A stretch of DNA of 64,000 bases, from assembly GCF_024227715.1 (NCBI RefSeq), contig NZ_CP100448.1:682001-746000 (forward strand). The letters are read 5' to 3'. The DNA comes from Halomarina litorea (GTDB lineage Archaea; Halobacteriota; Halobacteria; Halobacteriales; Haloarculaceae). Within the stretch, counting starts at the first letter, position 1, and the number at the start of each line of letters is the position of its first letter. Below the pieces are notes generated by a model. The model worked only from the letters and a program-made list of their open reading frames with translations. It searched no databases and was not told the origin of the DNA. Shown here in pieces: positions 8,349 through 16,280 of the stretch. Position numbers and translations under genes: made by a program.

Positions 8349-8357
8349 CGTTTATCA
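8349..8357 (+). promoter_or_regulatory. TATA element of the ACT/hom operon
   Basis: 'acgtttatc' centred near 8353. The usual 27-base spacing places transcription start at about 8380, one base before the ATG of a 12-codon reading frame and about 36 bases before the ACT gene. Confidence 0.6.
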
Positions 8358-8380
8358 CCGGTCGGCCGCTTTCCCCGCCA

Positions 8381-8419
8381 ATGAGCCAGTACGCCGCCCC
8401 CGCGAGGTGGGGGAGATGA
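8381..8419 (+). CDS. 12-codon upstream reading frame coupled to the ACT gene
   Basis: ATG 8381 through TGA 8417-8419 encodes MSQYAAPARWGR. Its stop overlaps the ATG of the ACT-domain gene in an ATGA (8416-8419). Its last codons contain GAGGTGGGGGAG, a strong Shine-Dalgarno for the downstream gene. From the TATA spacing its own start would be leaderless. This is the geometry expected for translational coupling, but whether it is translated is inference. Confidence 0.45.
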   Translation: MSQYAAPARWGR

Positions 8420-8943
8420 GCGACGACGTGGTCCGGGCGTACACCGTCCGCCTCGAACTGGTGGACGAACCCGGCGAGTTGCTGAACGCGCTCCACCCCA
8501 TCGCCGACAACGGCGGGAACCTCCTGTCTATCTTCCACGAGCGCGGGAACATCACCCCGCGCGGGCACATCCCGGTCGAGGTCGACCTCGAGGCGACCCC
8601 CGAGCGCTTCGACCGCATCGTCGAGGCCCTGCGTGAAGCGGGCGTCAACGTCATCCAGGCGGGCGCGGAGCGCTACGGCGAGGAACTCACCGTCCTGCTG
8701 GTGGGACACCTCGTCGAGACGGACCTCTCGGATACGCTCTCGCGCCTCCAGACGTGTACCAACGCCTCCGTGGCGGACATCTCGCTCGTCGCCGCCCACG
8801 GCACCGAGGACGCCTCCAGCGCGCGCCTGCGCCTCGCCACGGAGACGGGCGAGGCCGACCGCGTCCTCCAGACCGTCCGCGAGGTGGCGGCCGAGAAGGA
8901 CCTCACCGTCATCGAACCGCTCACCGCGGGGGGGAGCGCGTGA
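8416..8943 (+). CDS. Tandem ACT-domain amino-acid-binding protein
   Basis: A 175-aa protein with an N-terminal ACT domain (residues 5-80; VRLELVDEPGELLNALHPIA, GGNLLSIFHERG) and a second ACT-like half (about 85-170). ACT domains bind amino acids and regulate the enzymes they are attached to or partner with. It overlaps the homoserine dehydrogenase gene by GTGA, so it is probably that enzyme's separate regulatory subunit, perhaps sensing threonine; this is inference from position. The start at 8416 is fixed by the Shine-Dalgarno GGTGGGGGAG immediately upstream. Confidence 0.85.
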   Translation: MSDDVVRAYTVRLELVDEPGELLNALHPIADNGGNLLSIFHERGNITPRGHIPVEVDLEATPERFDRIVEALREAGVNVIQAGAERYGEELTVLLVGHLVETDLSDTLSRLQTCTNASVADISLVAAHGTEDASSARLRLATETGEADRVLQTVREVAAEKDLTVIEPLTAGGSA

Positions 8944-9896
8944 GACTCGCCGTCGTCGGCGCGGGCGCGGTCGGACGCGCCGTCGCCGACCTGGCGAGCG
9001 AGTACGACCACGTCGTCACCGCGATGGCCGACTCCTCGTCGGCCGCCGTCGATCCCGACGGACTCGACGTGGAGGCCGTCCTCAGAGAGAAGAGCGAGGA
9101 GGACCGGGTCGGGACGCTCGACGCCGACGCCGCCCTCGACGCCGAGTACGACGTGCTGGTAGAGGCGACGCCGACGACCCTCGACGACGCGGAACCGGGC
9201 TACGGCCACGCCGTCGCCGCCCTCGACCGCGACCGGCACGTCGTCCTCGCCAACAAGGGACCGGTCGCGGAACGCTACGACGACCTGCGGGCGCGCGAAC
9301 GAGAGAGCGCGGGGCAGGTGCTGTTCGAGGCCACCGTCGCCGGCGCGATTCCCGCGCTCTCGACGGTCGACGACCTCGGCCCGGACCACGTCACGGCTGT
9401 TCGGGGGGTGCTCAACGGCACCGCGAACTTCATCCTGACGCGCATGGCCGCGGAGGGACTGGACTACGAACACGTCCTCGCGGAGGCACAGGATCTCGGC
9501 GTGGCGGAGGCCGACCCCGCCTTCGACGTGGACGGCACCGACGCCGCCCTGAAGTGCGTCATCCTCGCGAACGTCCTCTACGACGGGGGCTACACGCTGG
9601 ACGACGCGGGCGTACAGGGCATCCGTGACGTGCCGGGCGAGGCTCTCGAACTCGCGGCCGAGGACGGCCGGACCATCCGCCTCATCGGGTCCGTCGAGGA
9701 CGGCGCGGTGCGCGTCGGCCCGCGACTCGTCCCCGAACACGGCACCCTCGCGGTGACGGGGACGCGAAACATCGTCCAGTTGGAGACCGAGCACGCGGGC
9801 CGCCTCAACATCAGCGGGCGAGGCGCGGGCGGTCCGGAGACGGCGACCGCGGTGCTCGGAGACGTGGGCCGCCTCCCGCCGCTGGACGAGGTATAG
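8940..9896 (+). CDS. hom: Homoserine dehydrogenase
   Basis: A 318-aa enzyme that reduces aspartate semialdehyde to homoserine with NAD(P)H, on the route to threonine and methionine. It has the N-terminal Rossmann loop VVGAGAVGRAV (residues 5-15), HVVLANKGPVA (about 101-111) and the active-site region GVLNGTANFILTRM (about 157-170). GTG 8940 overlaps the ACT gene stop (GTGA). The C-terminal regulatory ACT domain found in many bacterial enzymes is absent; the ACT function is encoded by the gene before it. Confidence 0.93.
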   Translation: MRLAVVGAGAVGRAVADLASEYDHVVTAMADSSSAAVDPDGLDVEAVLREKSEEDRVGTLDADAALDAEYDVLVEATPTTLDDAEPGYGHAVAALDRDRHVVLANKGPVAERYDDLRARERESAGQVLFEATVAGAIPALSTVDDLGPDHVTAVRGVLNGTANFILTRMAAEGLDYEHVLAEAQDLGVAEADPAFDVDGTDAALKCVILANVLYDGGYTLDDAGVQGIRDVPGEALELAAEDGRTIRLIGSVEDGAVRVGPRLVPEHGTLAVTGTRNIVQLETEHAGRLNISGRGAGGPETATAVLGDVGRLPPLDEV

Positions 9897-10000
9897 TCAC
9901 GTTTCGCGCTCTCGGGGCCTGAAACAATACTCGTGGGCGGGTCGTGCCATGTCGTCCCAAACCGCTGTGCGCGGCCGAGACGCGCCCAGAGGCTTTCGAA

Positions 10001-10012
10001 ATCGTTTTATCA
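10001..10012 (+). promoter_or_regulatory. TATA element of aEF-1 alpha
   Basis: 'atcgttttatca' predicts transcription starting near 10035. Unlike most genes here, this leaves a leader of about 28 bases, containing a small GCGC-CTTT-GCGC hairpin and a weak GTGA Shine-Dalgarno before ATG 10063. Confidence 0.6.
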
Positions 10013-10062
10013 GCCTCAGCCAAAAGCTTCCCCTACAGCGCCTTTGCGCGTGAGATAAACAA

Positions 10063-11328
10063 ATGAGCGACAAACCGCACCAGAACCTGGCCGTCATCGG
10101 CCACGTCGACCACGGGAAGAGTACGATGGTCGGGCGACTGCTGTTCGAGACCGGCAGCGTCCCCGAGCACGTCATCGAGCAGTACCGAGAGGAGGCAGAG
10201 GAGAAGGGCAAGGGTGGCTTCGAGTTCGCCTACGTCATGGACAACCTCGCAGAGGAGCGCGAGCGCGGGGTAACCATCGACATCGCCCACCAGGAGTTCG
10301 ACACCGACTCCTACTACTTCACCATCGTGGACTGCCCCGGGCACCGCGACTTCGTGAAGAACATGATCACGGGCGCGTCGCAGGCGGACAACGCCGTCCT
10401 CGTCGTCGCGGCAGACGACGGCGTCGCCCCCCAGACCCAGGAGCACGTCTTCCTCGCCCGTACCCTCGGTATCGGCGAACTCATCATCGCGGTCAACAAG
10501 ATGGACCTCGTCGACTACGACGAGGACAAGTACAAGAACGTCAAGGAGGAGGTCACGAAGCTCCTCAAGCAGGTCCGCTTCCGCTCCGAGGACGCCACGT
10601 TCGTCCCCACCTCGGCGTTCGAGGGCGACAACGTCTCCGAGCGCTCGGAGAACACGTCGTGGTACGACGGCCCGACGCTCCTGGACGCCCTCAACGACCT
10701 CCCCGAGCCGCAGGTCCCGACGGACGCGCCCCTGCGCCTCCCGATTCAGGACGTCTACACCATCTCGGGCATCGGTACGGTCCCGGTCGGCCGTGTCGAG
10801 ACCGGTACCCTCGAGACCGGCATGAACGTCTCGTTCCAGCCGTCGGACGTCGGCGGCGAGGTCAAGACGGTCGAGATGCACCACGAGGAGGTCCCGAAGG
10901 CGGAACCCGGTGACAACGTCGGGTTCAACGTCCGCGGCATCGGCAAGGACGACATCCGCCGCGGTGACGTCTGTGGGCCCGCCGACGACCCGCCGAGCGT
11001 CGCCGAGACGTTCCAGGCGCAGGTCGTCGTCATGCAGCACCCCTCGGTCATCACCGCTGGCTACACGCCGGTCTTCCACGCCCACACGGCGCAGGTCGCG
11101 TGTACCATCGAGTCCATCGACAAGAAGCTGGACCCCGCCTCGGGCGAGGTCGCAGAGGAGAACCCGGACTTCATCCAGTCGGGCGACGCCGCCGTCGTGA
11201 CGGTCCGCCCGCAGAAGCCCATCAGCATCGAGCCGTCGAGCGAGATCCCCGAACTCGGGAGCTTCGCCATCCGCGACATGGGCCAGACCATCGCCGCCGG
11301 GAAGGTCCTGAGCGTCAACGAGCGATAA
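10063..11328 (+). CDS. tef1a: Translation elongation factor aEF-1 alpha
   Basis: A 421-aa GTPase that carries aminoacyl-tRNA to the ribosome. Motifs are G1 GHVDHGKST (residues 13-21), G3 DCPGHRDF (about 90-97) and G4 NKMD (about 145-148), followed by two beta-barrel domains. Length and sequence match haloarchaeal EF-1 alpha. The stop at 11328 is one base before the uS10 ATG, as in other haloarchaea, so the two are cotranscribed. Confidence 0.98.
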   Translation: MSDKPHQNLAVIGHVDHGKSTMVGRLLFETGSVPEHVIEQYREEAEEKGKGGFEFAYVMDNLAEERERGVTIDIAHQEFDTDSYYFTIVDCPGHRDFVKNMITGASQADNAVLVVAADDGVAPQTQEHVFLARTLGIGELIIAVNKMDLVDYDEDKYKNVKEEVTKLLKQVRFRSEDATFVPTSAFEGDNVSERSENTSWYDGPTLLDALNDLPEPQVPTDAPLRLPIQDVYTISGIGTVPVGRVETGTLETGMNVSFQPSDVGGEVKTVEMHHEEVPKAEPGDNVGFNVRGIGKDDIRRGDVCGPADDPPSVAETFQAQVVVMQHPSVITAGYTPVFHAHTAQVACTIESIDKKLDPASGEVAEENPDFIQSGDAAVVTVRPQKPISIEPSSEIPELGSFAIRDMGQTIAAGKVLSVNER

Positions 11329-11329
11329 G

Positions 11330-11638
11330 ATGCAGCAGGCACGCGTCCGTCTCGCGGGAACCAGCCCCGACGACCTCGACAACATCTGCGCCGACGTCCG
11401 CGAAATCGCGGACAAGACCGGCGTCGCGCTCTCGGGGCCCGTCCCGCTGCCCACGAAGCACCTCGAGGTTCCCACCCGCAAGTCGCCCGACGGCGAGGGC
11501 ACGGCGACGTGGGAACACTGGGAGATGCGCGTCCACAAGCGCCTCATCGACATCGACGCTGACGAACGGGCGCTCCGCCAGCTGATGCGGATTCAGGTGC
11601 CGAACGACGTCAGCATCGAGATCGTCCTCGAGGACTGA
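11330..11638 (+). CDS. rps10: Ribosomal protein uS10
   Basis: A 102-aa small-subunit protein. It has the conserved loop [20 protein letters not shown] (about residues 37-56), [13 protein letters not shown], and the C-terminal strand [11 protein letters not shown]. It directly follows aEF-1 alpha, the standard archaeal arrangement. A perfect hairpin 26 bases past the stop may end the operon. Confidence 0.98.
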   Translation: MQQARVRLAGTSPDDLDNICADVREIADKTGVALSGPVPLPTKHLEVPTRKSPDGEGTATWEHWEMRVHKRLIDIDADERALRQLMRIQVPNDVSIEIVLED

Positions 11639-11663
11639 GCACGCGGACTCTTCCCGTTCGCTC

Positions 11664-11686
11664 CCGGTCCGGGTCGACCGGACCGG
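11664..11686 (+). terminator. Hairpin after rps10, possible terminator
   Basis: A perfect 9-bp stem CCGGTCCGG (11664-11672) with CCGGACCGG (11678-11686) and loop GTCGA, 26 bases after the uS10 stop. No U-tract follows. Confidence 0.45.
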
Positions 11687-11751
11687 CGGTTGTCGCTCGA
11701 ACGAACGGCTACATTCGTTTCGTTTATCACGTCCCCCGTACAGCGACGGCT

Positions 11752-12198
11752 ATGGACCGCCCCGCCGTCCTGACCGTTCTCCTCCTCGTCGCGGGCCTCT
11801 CGCTCGCGGCGTTCCCGCTCGTCTCGCCCGCCGAAGCGCCACCCGACCGCGTCGAGTTCGCCGTCGAACCCATCGACAATGAGGAACCTAACTGGGAGAC
11901 GTGGCACTACGCGAACTTCTCCGCCGCCGAGCGTTCGGCCTTCGACGCCGCGCTGGCGAACGCCTCCGCGACCGGCGCGGGCTACTACAACGCCACGCTG
12001 GCGGAGGCACCGCCGGGGTTGACGCCCCCGGCGAACGGCATCGAGTACGGCGACGTGCGCTACGACGAGTCGTACTACCTCCTGCAGGTGAAACACTACA
12101 CGTACGACGTGCCGGACGTGGCACTGCTCTCGCGGCTCGCGTCGTTACTCGTCGGCGTCCTCCTGGTGCTCGGTGCCGGGTACCGTCGATTCGTCTGA
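11752..12198 (+). CDS. Exported/membrane hypothetical protein
   Basis: A 148-aa protein with an N-terminal hydrophobic segment (VLTVLLLVAGLSLAAFPLV, residues 6-24), an external-looking acidic domain rich in Tyr and Asn (about 25-118), and a C-terminal membrane segment (LLSRLASLLVGVLLVLGAGY, 125-144) ending in RRFV. Both termini would be inside. A TATA-like 'cgtttatca' (about 11720-11728) supports the start. The family is not recognised with certainty. Confidence 0.75.
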   Translation: MDRPAVLTVLLLVAGLSLAAFPLVSPAEAPPDRVEFAVEPIDNEEPNWETWHYANFSAAERSAFDAALANASATGAGYYNATLAEAPPGLTPPANGIEYGDVRYDESYYLLQVKHYTYDVPDVALLSRLASLLVGVLLVLGAGYRRFV

Positions 12199-12238
12199 GC
12201 CGAGTGCGAATTCGCCACACGCCCCGGTCGAAACAGAA

Positions 12239-12248
12239 GCTACAAGTA
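12239..12248 (+). promoter_or_regulatory. Likely promoter of tRNA-Ala
   Basis: 'gctacaagta' centred about 29 bases before the tRNA 5' end is the only AT-rich stretch there. Confidence 0.4.
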
Positions 12249-12273
12249 CGCGACGCCGGCTACCTATGCGTGC

Positions 12274-12345
12274 GGGCTTGTAGATCAGCGGCAGATCGCT
12301 TCCTTCGCAAGGAAGAGGCCCTGGGTTCAAATCCCAGCAAGTCCA
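12274..12345 (+). tRNA. tRNA-Ala (CGC)
   Basis: A 72-nt cloverleaf. The acceptor stem is GGGCTTG (12274-12280) with CAAGTCC (12338-12344), including one G-T pair, and discriminator A. The D arm is GATCAGCGGCAGATC. The anticodon stem CTTCC/GGAAG has loop TTCGCAA, giving anticodon CGC (reads GCG). The T arm is CTGGGTTCAAATCCCAG. No intron is present and CCA is not encoded. Copies of its 3' end follow downstream. Confidence 0.97.
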
Positions 12346-12392
12346 TAATTCTGCGCCGCGAGCAATCCCGCGAGCGGCGCAGATTGTCGTCG
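12341..12392. repeat. 52-bp direct repeat, copy 1 (starts in tRNA 3' end)
   Basis: It begins with GTCCAT, shared with the tRNA-Ala 3' end, contains the stem CTGCGCCGC/GCGGCGCAG, and ends GTCGTCG. It is equal in length to the copy at 12432-12483, with about eight base differences. Confidence 0.7.
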
Positions 12393-12404
12393 CAGCAAGT
12401 CCAT
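12393..12404. repeat. Second copy of tRNA-Ala 3' end
   Basis: CAGCAAGTCCAT is identical to 12335-12346 (T arm end and acceptor 3' strand of tRNA-Ala). It sits directly after repeat copy 1. This could be a leftover attachment site or a product of local duplication. Confidence 0.6.
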
Positions 12405-12431
12405 TTCCTTTCGTTCGCTGCGCTCACTTCA

Positions 12432-12483
12432 GTCCATGATCCTGCGTCGCGCGCAAACTCGCGAGCGTCGCAGATCGTCGTCG
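12432..12483. repeat. 52-bp direct repeat, copy 2
   Basis: It again starts GTCCAT (AGTCCAT at 12431-12437) and carries a stem CTGCGTCGC/GCGTCGCAG with one mismatch. It is aligned without gaps to copy 1. Confidence 0.7.
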
Positions 12484-12569
12484 TCTCCGGACCCCTCGCG
12501 TCTGTACCACGTAACCTCGCGGTTACGGCCAGATGATGCTCTCACGAGACCTATCGACTCCAGAGAGCC

Positions 12570-13109
12570 GTGTCCCCGACCCGTCGGTGCTACCTGCGAC
12601 TCACGGGGGCGGCGCTGGCCGCCCCGCTCGCGCTGTCGACGGCGGCCAGTGCGGACGATGTGGACGTGCGCGGCGACGGTGTGCGCATCGACGCGGACGG
12701 CGACGACGTGGACGTGGACTACCGTACCGGCGGGTCCGGGCGCTGTGCGACGTACTACGACATCGAGGACGAGGACGGCGAGGAGACGTTCTGTAGCGGG
12801 ACGTCGGGCGGGTACCACTTCGTCGAGGAGGCGGACGGCGACGAGGAGCACTTCTGGTACGACGAGAACTGGACCCTGCGGCGGTACGAGGAGGAGGACG
12901 CGGACGGCGACGAACGCGAGTACGTCTACGACGCCAACGGTACCCTCCGGTACTATCGCCGCGAGGACGACGACGGCGACGAGGTGGTCGAACGCTACGA
13001 CGCCAACGGCACCCTCCGGTTCCGCCACCGTGACGACGACGACGGCGACGCCGACTGGTACTACTACGACGAGACGGGCGAACTGGTGGACTCGCGCCAC
13101 GACGACTGA
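12570..13109 (+). CDS. Tat-exported acidic repeat protein
   Basis: A 179-aa protein from GTG 12570. The N-terminus has a Tat-like motif (TRRCYLRLTGAALAAPLAL, residues 4-22) and a probable cleavage near residue 29. From about residue 66 the protein is built of four to five imperfect repeats of 21-24 residues, pattern [E/D]-x-D-G-D-E-x4-Y-D-x-N-x-T-L-R; the clearest copies lie at about 87-107, 108-130, 131-153 and 154-176. Two Cys (59, 75) occur before the best repeats. The repeats recall MORN/YwqK-like beta-hairpin arrays, but no family is assigned and no partner is visible nearby. Confidence 0.7.
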   Translation: MSPTRRCYLRLTGAALAAPLALSTAASADDVDVRGDGVRIDADGDDVDVDYRTGGSGRCATYYDIEDEDGEETFCSGTSGGYHFVEEADGDEEHFWYDENWTLRRYEEEDADGDEREYVYDANGTLRYYRREDDDGDEVVERYDANGTLRFRHRDDDDGDADWYYYDETGELVDSRHDD

Positions 13110-13663
13110 GAGTCCGTACGGTCTCCGGGTTCGGGCGGCGCGATAGAAGGTGGGACGCGACTGTGAGGGTGCGCGTCCCGACGAACGACACCTCGCGGGT
13201 GTCGAGGGAGTCGCGTGCCAGCGTCGGTGCCCGACTGTGGCGTCGCGCTCGGGGTCACCTGTGGTGGGACGGCGGCGAGTCCTGTCGTCGCGCGTCCCAC
13301 GCGTCGGTTGGTGCAGGGGGATATGTGTCTTGTGGGATATCTAACAACTCGTGGGGTTCCCGTTCCGGGTGTTCAGGCGGGGTACCCGATGACGAACCGC
13401 CGTCGGTGCGGGCAGTTCGCCTCGTCGGGGAGCGTCAGCGTCAGCCAGTTCCCGTCCGCGGAGTACTAGCGCGGACGGTACGTAGTCGAGGTACGAGTCG
13501 GGACCGAACGTCAGGAGTCGCCGGTCGTCGTCCTCGACGCAGAAGGTGGGCCGTCGCCCTCGTCGCACGCGCGAACTCATAGCGCGGACGGTACGCGCTC
13601 CGCGGGCATACGCGGGCGCTTACGCGGAGAAACGGGATTTCCTCTCGTCCGGGCCGGCGCGGG
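13110..13663. other. Intergenic region with a broken small gene
   Basis: From 13110 to about 13370 nothing convincing is seen apart from an AT-rich patch at 13320-13350. The rest holds the pseudogene at 13373-13580, a 16-bp direct repeat (13467-13482 and 13580-13595) and an inverted repeat GTCCGCG/CGCGGAC (13454-13460 with 13470-13476). Confidence 0.6.
13373..13580 (-). pseudogene. Frameshifted small protein gene
   Basis: Reading from ATG 13580, the frame CVEDDDRRLLTFGPDSYLD has haloarchaeal codon use up to about 13470. Beyond that the same frame turns into Arg/Ala/Pro-rich shadow sequence, while another frame reads YSADGNWLTLTLPDEANC and then PHRRRFVIGYPA to a TGA at 13373-13375. The two halves together would make a 65-70 residue protein with a Cys. 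The switch point coincides with one copy of a 16-bp direct repeat. The break could be real decay or a sequencing error. The function is unknown. Confidence 0.4.
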
Positions 13664-14428
13664 TCAGACGGACTCCTCGGCGGCCGTGCCGCCCTCGGAC
13701 TCCGAGTCCCCGTCGGCCGTCGAGACGGAGAGGTACTCCTCCAACAAGTCGTCGCGCTCGCGGAGCTCCTCGATGTGCCCCTCGTACACCATCGATCCCT
13801 TCTCGACGATGTAGGCGCGCTCGGCGAGTTCGAGCGAGAACGCCACGTTCTGCTCGGTGAGGACCACCGTGACGTCCTCCTTGACGACGTCGGCGAGCAC
13901 CTCCTTCAGGTCCTGGACGATGACCGGTGCGAGACCCTCCGTCGGTTCGTCGAGCATCAGGATGTCCGGGTCCTGTACCAGCGCGCGGGCCACCGAGAGC
14001 ATCTGTTGCTCGCCGCCCGAGAGGTTCCGGCCCTTGTTCTGTCGGTGGTCGTCCAGCGGTTCGAATATCTCGTACATCTCCTCGACGTCGCGCGGGTTCT
14101 TGCAGGCGTCGTGGGCGACCATCAGGTTCTCGTGGACGGTGAGCGTCGGGAAGATGCGTCGCTCCTCGGGGACGAGTTTCAGCCCCATGTTGCTGATGCC
14201 GTCGACCGAGGTGTCGATGATGTTCGTCCCCCGGTAGTTGATGACGCCATCGCGTCGCGGGATGGTGCCGGTGATGGACCGCAGGGTGGTGGTCTTGCCT
14301 GCGCCGTTGCGCCCGAGGAGGGCGACGATCTCGTTCTCGTTGACCTCCATCGAGAGGTCGAACAGGACGTGGCTGTTGCCGTAGTAGGCGTTGACGTCGA
14401 CCAGTTCGAGGACGGGTTCCGCCATCAC
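13664..14428 (-). CDS. livF: Branched-chain amino acid-type ABC transporter, ATP-binding protein LivF
   Basis: A 254-aa ATPase, one of two that power a LIV-type (HAAT family) importer. Walker A is GRNGAGKT (about residues 39-46), the signature is LSGGEQQM (about 136-143), and Walker B is ILMLDEPTEGL (about 155-165). It is shorter at the N-terminus than LivG, which is normal, and has an acidic C-terminal tail. It overlaps livG by ATGA (14425-14428). Confidence 0.93.
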   Translation of the reverse strand: MMAEPVLELVDVNAYYGNSHVLFDLSMEVNENEIVALLGRNGAGKTTTLRSITGTIPRRDGVINYRGTNIIDTSVDGISNMGLKLVPEERRIFPTLTVHENLMVAHDACKNPRDVEEMYEIFEPLDDHRQNKGRNLSGGEQQMLSVARALVQDPDILMLDEPTEGLAPVIVQDLKEVLADVVKEDVTVVLTEQNVAFSLELAERAYIVEKGSMVYEGHIEELRERDDLLEEYLSVSTADGDSESEGGTAAEESV

Positions 14429-15219
14429 TCGTCACCTCCGAGGTAGGCCTCCTTGACACGTTCGTCGGCCATCACCTCCTCGGGGGCGCCCTGCGCGATG
14501 AGCGACCCGTTGTCGAGGACGAGGATGCGATCCGAGATACCGAGGACGACCTCCATGTCGTGTTCGGTCAGCACGAAGGTGGTGTCGGTCTCCTCGTTCA
14601 GGCGGCGGACGAGGTCGACCATCTTGCGCGTCTCCGTCGCGTTCATCCCCGCCGTGGGTTCGTCCAGCAGGACGACGGAGGGGTCGATGCCGAGCGAGAG
14701 GGCGATTTCGACCTTCCGGGTGTCGCCGTGCGAGAGGTTCGAACACTCCGTCTCCGCGACCTCCTCCAGTCGGGCCAGTTCGATGACCTCCCAGGCGTGT
14801 TCCGTGAGTTCCTCGTCCTTGCGGGCGTTCGAGGTGAAGTCCATCGTCCGGTTCTCGAGGGCGATGCGCGCGATGCGGATGTTGTCGATGACCGACAGCC
14901 CCTCGAAGACGTTGTTGATCTGGTAGGCCCGCGAGAGCCCGAGACGGCTGATCTTGTAGGGTTCCATCCCCGTGACGTCCATCAGTCCCTCGTCGTCGGT
15001 CTCCACGTCCTCCGCGCCCGGTCGGGGGCGGAGTCGGACGGTGCCCTCGGTGGGCTTCAACTGCCCCGACAGCAGGTTGTAGAACGTCGTCTTCCCGGCG
15101 CCGTTGGGGCCGATAATGCTCGTGACCTCCTCCGAGTCGATGCGGACGTTCACGTCGTCGGTGGCGACGAGGCGACCGAACGCCTTGGTCAGCCCGTCGG
15201 TCCGGAGGACAGTCGTCAC
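14425..15219 (-). CDS. livG: Branched-chain amino acid-type ABC transporter, ATP-binding protein LivG
   Basis: A 264-aa ATPase partner of LivF. Walker A is GPNGAGKTT (about residues 39-47), the signature is LSHGDTRK (LSGGQ variant), Walker B is VVLLDEPTAGM, and a long LivG-type insert (PRPGAEDVETDDEGLMDVTG) lies between. GTG 15219 overlaps the livH stop (GTGA), giving tight coupling. Confidence 0.93.
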   Translation of the reverse strand: MTTVLRTDGLTKAFGRLVATDDVNVRIDSEEVTSIIGPNGAGKTTFYNLLSGQLKPTEGTVRLRPRPGAEDVETDDEGLMDVTGMEPYKISRLGLSRAYQINNVFEGLSVIDNIRIARIALENRTMDFTSNARKDEELTEHAWEVIELARLEEVAETECSNLSHGDTRKVEIALSLGIDPSVVLLDEPTAGMNATETRKMVDLVRRLNEETDTTFVLTEHDMEVVLGISDRILVLDNGSLIAQGAPEEVMADERVKEAYLGGDE

Positions 15220-16136
15220 GCCTCGGCACCCCCGAAGAGGCCCTCGGGACGGAGCACGAGGACGATGATCATCGCCACGAACGGGAACAGTTCGCCGGCA
15301 CCGGGAGCGACGAGACTCCCCACCGCGATGAGCAGGCCGATGACCATCGCGCCGACGAACGCGCCGAGGAACGACCCGAGGCCGCCGATGACGGCCACGA
15401 CGAAGGCGTTGATGATGACCTGGTCGCCGAGCGACGGCGTGACCGACTGGAGCGGCGCGACCAGGGCGCCGCCGATGCCCGCGAGGACACAGCCGGCGAA
15501 GAAGACGCCCGTGTAGAGACGCGGGACGTTGATGCCGAGCAGGGAGGCCATGTCGCGGTCCGACGACGTGGCGCGGGTGACACGCCCGATGTTCGTCCGG
15601 TCGAGGACGAGAAACAGGAGGCCCATGATGAGGAGGGCCATCACGATGACGAACAGGCGATAGCCGCCGACGGCGACCCGGTCGGCGAACCGGATGCTGA
15701 AGTCGAACACTGCGGGCGGGTTGATGGACTTCTGGCCCGTCCCGAAGACGATGCGCACCACGTCGGTGAGCATCAGGACGAACGCGAAGGTCAACAGCAG
15801 CTGGTCGAGCGGTTCGCGGTCGTACACCCGCCGGATGAACCCCATCTCGAGGGCGGCCCCGACGACTCCCACGACCAGCCCGGCGGCGACGATGCCGAGC
15901 CAGAAGTTCCCGACGGTGTTGGCCGCGAGGACGGCCACGTACGCGCCGATCATGAAGAGCACGCCGTGCGTGAAGTTGAGCACGTCGAGCACGCCGAAGA
16001 TGAGACTCAGACCGACCGCGACGAGGAACAGCCAACTGCCGATGCTGATCCCGGCGATGATCTGATTCGCCAGCAGGCTCGTGTCGATCTGCGCCACGAG
16101 CAAGTCAGGACTTACCATACCAGCCGGTCCGCTCAT
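15216..16136 (-). CDS. livH: Branched-chain amino acid-type ABC transporter permease LivH
   Basis: A 306-aa inner-membrane permease with about eight hydrophobic segments and the LivH-type features VLDVLNFTHGVLFMIGAY and FVVAVIGGLGSFLGA (EAA-like loop). Two starts are possible. ATG 16136 would need the TATA-like element near 16192 and a leader, while the internal Met (16118, MVSPDLL) is exactly 27 bases from 'gattaaacc' (16141-16149). It is first in the livH-livG-livF transcript and divergent from livK. Confidence 0.92.
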   Translation of the reverse strand: MSGPAGMVSPDLLVAQIDTSLLANQIIAGISIGSWLFLVAVGLSLIFGVLDVLNFTHGVLFMIGAYVAVLAANTVGNFWLGIVAAGLVVGVVGAALEMGFIRRVYDREPLDQLLLTFAFVLMLTDVVRIVFGTGQKSINPPAVFDFSIRFADRVAVGGYRLFVIVMALLIMGLLFLVLDRTNIGRVTRATSSDRDMASLLGINVPRLYTGVFFAGCVLAGIGGALVAPLQSVTPSLGDQVIINAFVVAVIGGLGSFLGAFVGAMVIGLLIAVGSLVAPGAGELFPFVAMIIVLVLRPEGLFGGAEA

Positions 16137-16244
16137 GGTCGATTAAACCTTTCGACGTTCCTCGTTGCCGACCGAGCGCTGTCTGGTGAAATTTACCGAC
16201 ACCGGAAGTCGGTCACACGGCGAACTACCCTCTCCACGGGCCAA

Positions 16245-16253
16245 AGTATATAT
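16245..16253 (+). promoter_or_regulatory. TATA element of livK
   Basis: 'agtatatat', the strongest TATA-like element in the divergent livH/livK region, centred about 32 bases before ATG 16281. It predicts a leader of only a few bases. Confidence 0.65.
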
Positions 16254-16280
16254 CCGGTAAGAACTACGCCCCGGTAGGCT

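Larger units (their letters stand above)
8022..8380. other. Intergenic region, no gene seen
   Basis: No reading frame here has convincing codon use on either strand. The stretch holds a hairpin at 8129-8153, GC-rich palindromic clusters near 8174-8186, and the promoter of the following operon at 8349-8357. Confidence 0.6.

Noticed and set aside
8022-8380. Short frames between hsp20 and the ACT gene as possible genes
   Set aside because: No promoter, no coding-like codon use and no similarity to a known family; only the 12-codon frame at the 3' end is kept because of its geometry.
14425-16035. A 536-codon fusion of livG with upstream sequence
   Set aside because: Only residues after GTG 15219 are LivG. 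The extension is the shifted frame of livH, which itself reads as a normal permease.
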